Positions 7,410-17,206 of a DNA stretch of 17,248 nt are shown here, in pieces. The DNA comes from Ettlia oleoabundans. Taxonomy: Eukaryota; Chlorophyta; Chlorophyceae; Chlamydomonadales. The stretch spans positions 1 through 17,248 of the forward strand of contig JAAMXP010000765.1 in the NCBI GenBank assembly GCA_019693395.1, read 5' to 3'. The notes beneath the pieces are model-generated. The model ran no database searches and had not been told where the DNA came from. It was given only the letters and a program-made list of their open reading frames with translations. Both the position numbers and the translations under genes were made by a program. Numbering within the stretch: the stretch's first letter is position 1; each line of letters starts with the position of its first letter.

Positions 7410-10400
7410 TTACTGGCCAGCGCCGCGCCGCATGAGATCAGCCAGCTGGCGCACCGACCGTTGCATCGCGCGCCTCGCCTCCAGTAGGCTGCCGCCGCAA
7501 CCGGTGCTGCTTCCAATACTGCCGCCAACAGTAACACAGCCACCGCCCCCTCCCCGTCGCTGTGTCAGCTGCAGCGCCGCCTGCTGCAGAGCGGGCTGCC
7601 AATCCCAGCGTTGAGCCAATGCCGCCAACATTTCCTCTGAGATTGCGCCGCTAGCCGCCAACGTCTGCCACGCCCCTGCCTGCCAGCTGTCCAGCAGGCT
7701 GCGTGCCACACGCCAGAGCTGCTCCGCGGGGATGCCACCACCCTGCTGATCCTGCTGGCCCTGCTGATCCTGCTGGTGCTGCATGACAGCAAGTGAGGCA
7801 GCCAGCAGCGCCATGTCTCCCATCAGGCTCACAACCTGCGGGCAAGCAAGTAGTGACAAGTGCAGGAGGGATAGGGCAGTGAGAGACATGCTGGCACCAG
7901 GCCAATGAGGGGCAGCAGGCAGGGCGCCACCGCATGGCTTGAATGCTTGGGAAGTAGGGTGAGGTGTGGGGTATGCTGCAACTTTGCGCTGCACTACGCA
8001 TATTCCACCCCATTTCGCATATCAGCCTCCCCACCCCCGACGCAACCCACGTCAGCCCGCCCGCCCACCTTGGGCAGGAGCGCTGCCGAGTTGAGGGCCA
8101 GCAGCGCCAGCAGCAGCCCCTGCAGCAGCAGCGCGCCCTGCTGTGCTACCAGTTCCAGCAGCCCGGCATACAGCGGGCTGCCGTGGTGCAGCACCAGCGA
8201 CAGGCAGGAGGAAAGGGCTCCCACAGCCGCGTGTGAGGCATCACGGTGGTGGCAGGCGGTGTTGGCTGCAGCCAGAGGGAGCCCCACAGCCAGCAGGGAC
8301 TCCAGCTGGGCAGGCGCCCCTGGTGACAGCTGGCGCCACTGCCCAGCCTGTCGCGCCACGCACCCCAGCAGGCCCAGCAGCGCATGCGCAGATTCAGGAT
8401 CGGCATCGCCGCCACGCAGCGTGCACAGAGCCTGGGCACCAGGCGAGCCCAGCATTGCTCGTACGGTGCCCAGCAGCGGCAGCTGCATATGTGTGAGGGG
8501 TCCGTACGCCTCAACCGCCTGCATCAGCGGCCGCACCATGGCACTTGACCCTGCAGCCAGGCACGTAGGCAGGCAGGTGTGGATAAGAGTTGGCCACCCC
8601 AGCAGCCAGACGGCCAGCCAGCCACCCTTGCCGCACATGGTTTAGCCGCCAGGGGAAGTGGGTGTGGCCGATTGTATACTGCAAGCCCGCTCGCCAGCCC
8701 CCGCAACCCCGCCCCACATTGCCGCCACACTGCCCTGCCCACCTGGCTGTAAGCAGCAGGCTGCCATCGTGTGGGCAAAGGAGGGGAGCACGTGCTGGAA
8801 GGCCGCTGGGTCCAAGGCCATGGTACTGCACAGGCAATGGGACAGCTCCTGGCACAGCTCCCGTCGTACCGCTGTCAGGCTGGCGCTGCCGCCTGCCACA
8901 ACAGCTGCCTCATACCCTTCACCTCGCCCCCGCCAGCAGCACACCTCCGCCAGCTGCGGCCAGCAAGCCAGCAGGGCTGCCACGGCGGCCTGGGTCACCC
9001 CGCACGCCACCTGCCGGCCCTGCAGGCGGCCGCTGCCCTCCTGGTGCCACGCGTACGACTCGAGCGCATTCAGCAGGGCCTGTAGCTGGCGCAGGCAGCC
9101 CTGCAGCCGCCACAGCGGCACACGCAGGTGCTGCAGCTGCTGGGGCCCTGCGTCTGGCACCTGTGTGGCAGCTAGTGCTGAGTGTGCCTCAGCTAGTGCG
9201 GCCGCCATTGGTGCAAACACGTGCCGCTGCACTGCGGCTTCTGCCTGCGCCTGCAGCTGGGCGTCGCCGGGTGGCACGCCGTGCAGTGCGTGCACTAGGC
9301 CCATGACGAGGTGCGAGAGAGGCTCCTGGTACTGCTGGCACTGCTGGTACTGCTGCTGCTGCTGCAGTGCCACCATGCCCTGTTCCAGCCCAGCCAGCAG
9401 CTGCGGGGAGGTGGGCATGCCCGAGGCGCTGGCGCAGCTGCAAGGACGAGGAAGATGAGGGGAGGGACAGAGCAGGGCAGGGCAGGTGAAGCCCCCGCAA
9501 CAACGTTCACAACCAGCAAGAGCGTGCGAGCTCAGCATCTGCGGCTCCTCAATGCCAGGCAGCAACAAGTCTCCTCCCCACAAAACCCAGCACACCCTTG
9601 CAGTGCGCCCCAGCTGTCCATGGGCACCACCTGGCTGACTGGGCACCCCACCTGCACAGCGTGCGCAGCGCAGTGACCGCCCGCTTCGCCACGTCATCAG
9701 TGCCGCCTGGTGCCACGTCAGCCGTCTTGTGTGGGCTGCACAGCGCACGCAGCGCCTGGCTCAGCACCAGCCCTAACACTGCCTGCACTTGGCAGGAAAG
9801 GGGCCAAGCAGGTGGGAAGTTGGTGGGTGTGGTGAGCGACAGGACAAGGGGGGCGCAAGCAGGGCGCTGCAGGTGCGCAGCGGCAACATGCATTAAGACG
9901 GGGCTCGCTTACGGGGCGTCAAGCGCAGCACTACCATTTGTGCAGCATGGCACCCGACACTCCAGCACACAACACAGCACGGCACGGCACGGCAAGCACC
10001 GCACACAGCTCCAGCTAGACACTCCAGGCCCCAACCAGCCCACATCATCCCACGGGATCTGCTCACCTGCTGCTGGTGCTGTGGCGCTGCCTGCAGCAGT
10101 GGCACCAGCACGTGTGCCAGGGAGGTGAAGCTGGCCAGAAGGTCGGCATGCAGGATGGTGAGGGGCGCAACCTCAGCACCGCCACCACCTGGACTGCCCT
10201 CCACCTCTGGCACTAGGAGGTACAGCCGGACAACGTCTGCACGGGCCATGAGGCGGATGGACAAGGGAAGAAGCGATGAGTGCAGCGGACAGCTTGAAGG
10301 CATGCCAAAGGAGACGTGCGAGCGCGCGTGTGTGCGGATGCGGATGCGTGTGGCTGTGGGGCTGTGGTGGTGGTGGTGTGTGTGTGTGTGGTGGTGTGGG

Positions 10401-13143
10401 GGGGACGCCGGTCTTCTGGCCTGCAGCTGCACGTACTGCGCTGCACCTTACCCCAGCTGTCCAAATTCCGCCAATGCATCACCGCACCCGCCCATGCCTG
10501 CATCCTTGGCGCGAGAGAGGCGGCTGCTCACCATGCAGCCAGTGTGGCAGCAGGTCCCGGCTTGATGTCTGTGAGCAGCCCGTGTCCAGCAGGCTAGCCA
10601 GCCCATCCAGCAGGTGCAGGCAGGCATCCAGCGCCGCTTGTGCCGCAACGCTCCCTGCCCCCTCGCGCTGCACGGCTGCCTCAGCGTGCACCACCAGAGC
10701 GTGCAGCGTGGCGTCAGCACCCAGCAGGTCGCCCAGCATGTCCGCCACAGCAGCTGCGGGGCAGGAAGCAGAAAGAAAAGGACGAAGGCAGGCAATTAAA
10801 GCAAGAGAACAAGGTGCCAGGCAGCTGATCTTACGACCTGCAGGGTGTGCGTAAGGGTGGCCGGCCTCCAGTCTCTCTCAGCTAGCTGGCAGGGTGAACA
10901 GTCATTCTCGTGCCCTTGCTGGCAGCACCTACCAGCAATCTACAGAGTGCAGGCGTGGCCCACGCACCAGCCTCACGACGCATTGACTCAGGCACGCCCT
11001 CTCCCTCCAGCCCACACACATGCCCGCCCCGCTGCACCGCTGCAGCGTGGGGGTGCCATGACGGTGCCTGGAAGGCGACTTCATGCGGCGCCAGCTGTGC
11101 CAGCAGTACTGAAAGCGCGGAAGCGGCAAAGGCGGCGCACTCCTCGGGTCCAATTGGGCTGCAAGGGAAGTGAAGGGGGTGGATGCGGGAGTGGGGGTCA
11201 GGAGAGTGGCCTTGCGAGGTCCAAGGAAAGGTGCAACATACAGCCTAAAAATCAATAGAAGCGCACATATGGACTGATCACAATAGACACCCCTGAGCCC
11301 TGTTGAGGCCCTTGCCCTCCTTCTGCTTGGCACACGCATTCAGGCTTCCTTGCGCCATCCACCCACCCTGCTAGACCATCCCAGCCGCCATTTCGCTCCC
11401 GCTCTTGTCCCTGCTGCTGCCCCTTCCCGCCATTGTGGTGCCGTTTTATCCAGAGCAGGTGCTCGAGCAGGTCTGCCAGGGCTCCCATGGCAGGGACAGC
11501 AGCGCCGCCGCCATCGCCGCCACACGAAACAGGCAGCGTCAGCAGGTGCAGCAGGCCCTGCGGGCGGTGCGACGCAGGAAATTGTGCGGAGGCTGTTGCG
11601 CTGCTTGCATGTCGTGTTTGGTGGGGTTGTTCAAAGTGGTTGAGCAGGCGCGTGACTGTGTGTGAGGGAGATAGGGTGCAAGTGCAGGCAGGCGGCTGTT
11701 GAGGGTAAAAAGGCTTGGTTGGCTACCCCACAACACCCTCCTAATGGTGAGAAGGATGGCCTTCATGATTGCTGGTCAGGCAGCAAGCATGCGCGCAGCA
11801 TTTCGGCGCATTGCCTCAAAATATGCGCCCACATACGCAAGCCCAGCATAACTCATATCCAACTGCCCAGTCCCGCCTCCCTGGCCTAACCCTTGCTCAC
11901 CTGCCGCAACGCCTGCCCCTGGGGCCCCACAGCCGCGCACAGGTGGCTGTGGGTGGTGACAAAGAGGGAGAAGACGTGGCTCAGCTCCTCGGCAGCGGCC
12001 CCCTCATCATCGCCGCCGCCAGCCAGCGCCAGCACGCGCGCTGGTAGGGCCAGTGCCATCTGCAGCAGCAGCGGCTTGAGTGCGTCGCTGGCATGCTCAA
12101 TGATGTCGCTGGCCACGTCCACGGCGGCTGGCAGGCAGGCGGCGCTGTAAGGCAGGCCGCTGGCGTGGTCGGCCGCAAGTAGCAGCTGGGCCGCCAGGGA
12201 GGCAAAGTAGGCGGCATGGGTGGGGTCCACATACTGTAAACACCCCAACCTCACCCACGCGCCAAAGCAGCGCAGCACAGCCATGCTGAGCTGCTGCTGC
12301 TCATGCTCATGCTCATGCTGCGGGTGGCTGGGCTGGCTGGGGCCGGTGATGAGCCCCGGGCTGCCACTGCTGCTGCCCATGCAGTTGTTGCTGCTGCTCT
12401 TGGTGTGCACCACGTGCAGCCAAGACGCAACACCAGGGCTCCAATCGTGCACCCTCGACTTGAGGGCCCATGCCTGCTCGGCGCTGGCGCTCAGGGCTGC
12501 CGCCGCCGCATCCTCACACTCCTGCGGCAGCAGGGTGAGGAACTCCAGCATGCGCTCAGGGCTGAGCCGTGAGCCTGCAAGCGGGGGGGAGGCAGCAAAG
12601 GCAGCTGTGCAGCGCAGCACACGTACATCACCAGTGGGGAAGTGCAGGGAGTGGTTGGTTTGAACACATGACTGCGCTTCAACTCGTGCGACACACGAGC
12701 GGCATGGAAGGGAATGCATCCGCCCTGCTGGCCCATGCGTGACTACTCAACGCACCTAGGGTGTCCAAGGGGTGGGCCCAGGCGCCGCACTGTATGGCCA
12801 GGTTGGCCAACGCCACGCACACGCCCCTCACAGCCAAGTCAGGGGGCTGCCCTGCTGTTGGTGCCGGTGCCACCGCCAGCTCAGTCAGCGCCTCTGCCAG
12901 CTCAGCCTGACGCTCCACTGGCTGCAGCTGGTCCAGCTGCCTCTTCGTCTTCCAGGCCAGCACAGAGGCGGCCTGCATGCGCACCTCTGGCGGCGCAGGG
13001 GAGCGCAGCACAGCCAGCCCTACCGCCCACGCAGCGGCCTCGCGCCTGAATGCCGTCAGCCAGGCATCTGCCTGCGCCCGCAGCCTTGGCTCCTCGGTGT
13101 TGGGTGACGACAGCAGAGTGGCACAGCGCACAAAGTCGTCCAT
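7410..13143 (-). CDS. Importin-beta family nuclear transport receptor (transportin-SR/TNPO3/importin-13 type)
   Basis: Ran-dependent receptors of this group carry SR splicing factors and other cargo through nuclear pores; the plant member is MOS14. Ten exons join in phase: 12756-13143, 11901-12574, 11367-11557, 10968-11158, 10532-10753, 10067-10236, 9652-9782, 8743-9437, 8069-8550 and 7410-7835. The product is 1189 residues, against about 960 usual. Residues 1-125 form the importin-beta N-terminal HEAT region (EPRLRAQADAWL, RMQAASVLAWKTKRQL). Next comes the Xpo1-like segment with the family phrase LEFLTLLPQECED (139-151), VLRCFGAWVRLG, and near the C-terminus CHHRDAS (987-993), matching the HRDAN segment of TNPO3. 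The extra length is low-complexity: a His/Glu/Gln stretch in exon 2, poly-Gln in exon 8, and Gln/Gly stretches in exon 10. MDDFVRC at 13143 is the first ATG in frame. The end of exon 4 is the least certain (10968 or 10977). The superfamily call is strong, the subtype good. Confidence 0.85.
9315..9372 (-). repeat. Glutamine-coding repeat in exon 8 of the importin gene
   Basis: On the coding strand this is a run of CAG and TAC/TGC codons giving VALQQQQQYQQCQQYQEPLS, a low-complexity loop between helices. Such glutamine inserts are common in chlorophyte proteins and often vary in length between strains. Confidence 0.7.
9974..9993. repeat. Short GGCAC tandem repeat in importin intron 6
   Basis: Around this site the plus strand reads ACAGCACGGCACGGCACGGC, about three copies of a 5-bp unit, preceded by related AACACAGCAC. 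It lies inside the intron between exons 6 and 7. Confidence 0.6.
10316..10410. repeat. GT/GGT-rich simple sequence in importin intron 5
   Basis: The plus strand is a run of GTGTGTG, GCGGAT and GGTGGTGGT units ending in a G7 tract; the transcribed RNA would be CA/CAC-rich. It fills about a third of the 295-bp intron between exons 5 and 6. Antisense frames here give only low-complexity Cys/Val/Gly peptides. Confidence 0.75.
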
Positions 13144-13633
13144 GCTGCCGGGGGCCCACTGCACCACGGCGTTTGCCACCAAAATGTCCCCCGGCCACCG
13201 CTTGGCGGCACCTGGAGCAGGAGCACCTGAGATGGTATTACTTCCTGCTACTGCGCCTTATCTGCCGACTGCACCTACAGCTGCAGGCATCCGACCAAGG
13301 CTGACACGGAGCAAAGCGTAGTCTTTGAAGGGCGCGACGCTTGTGGTAGGGCTCTTACTCCACACAGGTCCCAACACGAGGTTGCTTTCGATCAGAGGAT
13401 TGCGATGGTGGCGATGACCGGATGAAGATCAATTATCCCGCGGTGCACCGCCATGCCAAGCCACGTGGACGTGCACCGCCCGGCCGCTGCATAATATATC
13501 GAGTAATCAGCGGGGATGTGACCCATTCTCGGTCTTACCCAACAATGCATCCTGCCCTTGCAACTGGTCCGCAAGTTAGCCTCCCGCCAGTCACTGCGTG
13601 CCAGGGTCGCTCCCACCTGTTCTGACATCACCA
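13144..13633. promoter_or_regulatory. Divergent promoter region between importin and GNAT genes
   Basis: Start codons are 490 bp apart and no other gene is visible. Candidate elements are two copies of GTGCACCGCC (13443-13452 and 13471-13480), a G-box CACGTG between them (13462-13467), and an AT-rich TATA-like stretch ATAATATATC (13491-13500), about 134 bp before the GNAT start. Function of these sites is inferred from position only. Confidence 0.45.
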
Positions 13634-14525
13634 ATGCTCCTTGGTTCCAATGCAGGCAGCCATGGTGTGCGATCCGCCACCCCTGCTAACGTCTCTGCGC
13701 TTGGGACCCTGTATGCCGCCGCCTTTGAGGCCAACCCCGCCTACCGCTTCATCCTCTGCGGCTCACCCCACACACCCGCCCCCCAGGGAGCCCTGCACTG
13801 GCTGTTCAGCCGCTGGGTCCGCATTCTTCTCAAGTGTGGCTGCCCAATGCTACTTTTGTGCAACGCTGTCGGCAGGGTGGTCGCTGCAGGGGCACTGTTA
13901 CCGCTGGGGCATCGACCGGGCGCAGCCCAGATGGTGCGGGCTGGCATCCTGAAATGGCCGTTACTTTGGGGCATGGCCAGCATGCGCCGCGCCTTGAGCT
14001 TGACCGATGACCTATCGCGGCTTGCACAGCCTTCCGGCCCGCTGGCAGGGGTAGTGGTTGGGGGAGAGGTGGTGCTAATGGCAGTACACCCAGACTGTCA
14101 GGTGAGCAGGAAGGGTGGTGGCATGTAAGCAGTACACAGCAGTGGCAATGGCAGATGTTCTTGTATTATGGCAGATTCTCTTGTATTGGAACAAGGTTAT
14201 CAGCTTCTCTAAGGACCTGGCATCATGCCGGGCCAGGAAGGTCAGACCTTGTCTTCTCGTCAACGAAATCACTGGTGCCTGGCGTGAACGGGTGCAGGGC
14301 CAGGGGCTTGGCAAGCGCATGCTGGCGGCGCTGCTGCAGTTATGGGATCGCGAGTATGGCAACACCGGAGGTCTGCTGCTTGCAACACAGCTGCCGGCAG
14401 CAGTGGACATGTACAAGGGTGCAGGGTTTGAGGCGGTGCGCCTCCCGGGCCAACAGCAGGATGAGCATCACCATCCGCAGGGCGGGTTTACTTCTTGGCT
14501 GATGCACCGTACAAGACCAGTGTAA
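13634..14525 (+). CDS. GNAT-family N-acetyltransferase
   Basis: GNAT enzymes move an acetyl group from acetyl-CoA to an amine on a small molecule or protein; the substrate here is unknown. Exons 13634-14101 and 14298-14525 join in phase 0 to give 231 residues. The N-terminus (VRSATPANVSALGTLYAAAF) is the usual first strand and helix. The core strand VVLMAVHPDC leads into the acetyl-CoA-binding motif QGQGLG (residues 156-161; Q-x-x-G-x-G), followed by the KRMLAALLQLW helix. The distal part, LLLATQLPAAVDMYKGAGFE, is the typical late-fold segment seen in many GNATs. The intron lies exactly between Q156 and G157, inside the motif. The ATG at 13634 was chosen as the first in frame; an acceptor-like AATGCAG at 13649-13655 leaves open a further 5' exon. 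No targeting peptide is obvious. Family call confident; partner gene on the other strand overlaps its last codons. Confidence 0.88.
14150..14189. repeat. 20-bp imperfect tandem duplication in the GNAT intron
   Basis: GGCAGATGTTCTTGTATTAT (14150-14169) is followed directly by GGCAGATTCTCTTGTATTGG (14170-14189), with 5 mismatches. Apparently a small local duplication within the 196-bp intron 14102-14297. Confidence 0.7.
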
Positions 14526-15110
14526 CTGCTGCCCAGCTGGAATATGGTAATGCCAGGATCATTCTCGGAAAGGCAGAGTGCGAAGGTGAGGTATAGTACC
14601 AGTCCGAAATTTGCCCAGGACAGCTCCCGGGAGTATTGGGATCCAGCTGCTCCTGATTGGCACCGCTGCAGCTGGACTGCAGCTCATTCAGGCGTGACAC
14701 AGCCTCAAGCAGCACTGACACTTCGTCCATTGCTGCATTGCGCAACGCAGGCTCAGCCTCCAACAGCTGTTCCGCTGATGCCAGCATGCCCTTCACCAGC
14801 CTATTATACTCATCAGCAAGCTCTTGCTGGCGGCACTCCTCTGCCGCTGCCTCATGGACAGCGGAGTAGGCGTGATACAGCTCCGCATTCTCCTCACTGA
14901 TGTAGTGCTGCAGATTGAGGTGAATAGTGACCTTGTTGGTTGAGCCCTTCTTCTTCCTCCCAACAGTATCCTGCAGGTCAAAAGCTACACAGTTCGTCAG
15001 CGACTGTCAATGTCGCCACCGCCGCCACCACCGCGTCCGCCGCCATGCCTGCATGGCCTCACCTGCTTGCCCAGTGGCCTTCCCACTTTCTCTGACTTAG
15101 TATACTTCAT
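14488..15110 (-). CDS. Unrecognised helical (possible coiled-coil) protein
   Basis: Two exons, 15063-15110 and 14488-15003, join in phase 0 to give 187 residues. I do not recognise the family. Visible features are a basic N-terminus (MKYTKSEKVGRPLGKQ), a segment VAFDLQDTVGRKKKGSTNKV with a KKK patch, then a long amphipathic helical part rich in Glu, Ala and Leu (EENAELYHAYSAVHEAAAEE, then EQLLEAEPALRNAAMDEV, then LLEAVSRLNELQSS), as in coiled-coil adaptor or cytoskeletal proteins. The helical block looks truly coding. The last ~45 residues after it are less convincing and a further 3' splice cannot be excluded. Exon 1 is weaker: the 59-bp intron (GTGAGG donor, TTGACAG acceptor with a purine-rich tract) is needed because read-through meets TGA. 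Its predicted stop lies inside the GNAT coding region on the other strand. Confidence 0.55.
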
Positions 15111-15299
15111 TTTCCCACCAATGTAACGTGTCGCCGTCCAAGCAGTGAAAAGTTGCCGTACTCCCGCCCGGCTGGCAGCACTCTCGGCGCTGGAAGTCTT
15201 GGGTCACCCACTGCAGATGGCGGTCGATAGACAGCCAACGCTCAATCAATCGAACTAGTTTACACGATTTTGCTGGGCGGCCGGCGGCCGGTGGCGGGG
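15111..15299. promoter_or_regulatory. Short divergent promoter between the helical protein and NDOR1 genes
   Basis: Only 189 bp separate the two start codons, so a shared bidirectional promoter is likely. A CCAAT (15118-15122) is only 8 bp from the minus-strand ATG. No other clear element or reading frame is seen. Confidence 0.5.
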
Positions 15300-17206
15300 A
15301 TGTCCGCGGAATTGTCTCAGAAGCCCGTGCTCTTGATCCTTTATGCATCGCAAACAGGCAATGCGCAGGTGCGCGTGTGGAATGCAACCGCCACATGTAC
15401 CTCCCAAAGCCGTAGCGGCAGCTGGGCGGGAGCCCTAAGCGTTGTGGCGGCAGTCCTTGCCGGTTTGTCAGTCCCTCCCCCGCATCTGCTGCGGCCCTCT
15501 TACTCTCTGTGGGCTCCTGAGCTGCAGGACGTAGCTGAGCTGATTGGGCGCGAGGCGCAGCGGCGGCACTACGTTGTTCGGGTGGTTCCCGCCGACGCCT
15601 ACCTGCCCTGCGTGTCGGCGCTTCCCTCCGAGCCTGCACTGCTGTTTGTAGCCTCCACCACCGGCCAGGGAGAGGCCCCTGACAACGTGCGCCAGCTGTG
15701 GAGGTTTCTGCTGCGAAAGAGCCTGCCACCTGATTCGTTGACGGGTGTGCGGGCGGCGGTGTTTGGGCTCGGCGATTCCGGGTGGGTGGGCCGTTGGTGG
15801 GTGGGTGGTGTTGCCATAGATGTGGCTAGTGGGTCGCGCATTGAGGCCCCTCCTTGCAAACGGCGCAGTCACGCTGCCTGCCAGTCAGACTGCCTTGCTG
15901 CGTACTGCCGGTTCACTGCCCTCACCTCATACCTGTCTGGGCCCAAAACACGCCCCCCCCCCTCCCCCCCAACTTGAGGAGAAAAACGGCAAGGCCTTAC
16001 ACCAACCCACCACCCTGCCCCCACTTCCACCCACCCATATCATACTCTCCCTCCAACGCAGCTATCCCCAGTTCAACGTCACCGCCAAAAAGCTGTTTCG
16101 CCGTCTGGAGGCCCTGGGGGCAAGGATGCTGCTGCCGGTGCGCTGAGCATGCTGGGCTGCCTGCATCACTGTCGATGCTGGCACGGTATGTAGCACCAGG
16201 CTTGCGAGCAGATGCCTGTAAGCAAGCACTTGCACCAGTTGCTACACTGCCCGCACCAGAATCAACCACTTGCTCTGGCCCGGCCCCTATGCAATACTCC
16301 CACTTGCAAACCCTCAACTGCAATCATGCGGGGTTCCCCCTCGCTTTGCTGCAGCTGGGTTTGGGTGATGACCAGCAGCGGGGCGGGTATGAGTCAGCTT
16401 TGGACCCCTGGCTGGACGCACTCTGGCCCGCCCTGCGCGCACATTGTCCGCTGCCGCCCGGCCTGGAGGAGCCTGCCCCCGGCGGTGCCCCCAGCCAGCT
16501 GGAGTGCAGATACCGGGTGACCTGGCTGTCGGCAGAAGAGGCGGTGGCCGCAGCGGCTGCTGCAGACGCAGCGGCTGCTGCTGCCAGGGAGGGAGGCAGC
16601 AGCCCCTCCACCCTGGCACACTGGGACGCGGTGGCGGCAGCGGCGCAGTTTGATGTGGTGGAAGCGGCCGCCAGCGGTCTGCACTCACCACCATCAATCA
16701 CCCAGCAGCAGCAGCAGCAGCAGCAACAGGGGCCCAGCAGCAGCTGCAGCAGCGGTGCCAACCCAGCCACAGAGCCCAGCTTCCAACCAAACCGCGCCAG
16801 CAGCAGCAGCGGCAGCAGCAGCAGGTATGGACCCGGGCACCCGTATTGGGCGCGCCTGGCCTCCAACCGCCGCATCACCGCACCCACCCACTTCCAGGAC
16901 GTGCGACAGGTGGACTTTGACCTGGGGGCCTCAGGCCTTGCCTTCCAGCCGGGTGATGTGCTGGCGGTGGTGCCGCAGCAGTCACAGGCCGCCGTGGATG
17001 CGCTGCTACAGCGCTGTGGCTGGGACCCGCAGGCATGGGTTCGAATTCAACCGGCTGCGCTGGCAACGGAGCAGCGAGGGGCAGCAAAGGGCAGTGCTGG
17101 CCGGGCAGGGGTTGCAGGCGGCTGCTGTGCCACTGTGCGTGTGGGTGCGCTGGTGGCGGGCGCTGTGGACATCAGCGGTGCCAGCCCCCGCCGCTTCTTC
17201 TTCCAG
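15300..17206 (+). CDS. NDOR1: NADPH-dependent diflavin oxidoreductase 1 (Tah18/ATR3 type), 5' part
   Basis: This cytosolic flavoprotein passes electrons from NADPH through FAD and FMN to the Fe-S protein Dre2/CIAPIN1, starting cytosolic iron-sulfur cluster assembly. Exons 15300-15368, 15528-15781, 16062-16137 and 16355-17206 join in phase, giving the first 417 residues of roughly 600 or more. The flavodoxin-like FMN domain shows ILYASQTGNAQDVAELIGRE (phosphate loop, residues 14-33), FVASTTGQGEAPDN (63-76), FGLGDSGYPQFNVTAKKL and LGLGDDQ. After a 130-residue Ala/Gln/Ser-rich linker, the FAD-domain start appears: LASNRRITAPTHFQDVRQVDF (from about residue 301) and FQPGDVLAVVPQ. The join GDSG|YPQFN rebuilds the plant ATR3-type motif. 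It is cut by the window edge in or after the FFFQ|GTGCAG donor, so the catalytic FAD pocket and NADPH site are outside. Very confident for the family. Confidence 0.93.
16703..16729 (+). repeat. CAG repeat coding for nine glutamines in the NDOR1 linker
   Basis: Seven CAG codons, then CAA and CAG, encode nine Gln residues. Serine-rich AGC runs follow (16734-16749 and 16798-16830). Together with an upstream alanine run they make up the linker between the FMN and FAD domains. Confidence 0.85.

Noticed and set aside
8590..9458. Long plus-strand open frames opposite the importin exons
   Set aside because: They are antisense shadows caused by GC-rich codon bias; their translations are Pro/Ala/Cys-rich with no family motifs, while the minus strand gives phase-matched exons of a known family.
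10125..10854. Plus-strand open frames across importin introns and exons 4 to 6
   Set aside because: They are translations of GT-rich simple repeats and antisense exon sequence, with no coding signature.
15097..15729. 210-codon minus-strand open frame over the NDOR1 start
   Set aside because: It overlaps NDOR1 exons 1 and 2, which have unmistakable flavodoxin motifs; the antisense translation is Arg/Ala-rich and featureless.
17036..17050. GGTTCGAATTC resembling a tRNA T-loop (B box)
   Set aside because: It is within the NDOR1 FAD-domain exon, with no matching acceptor stem, A box or cloverleaf around it.
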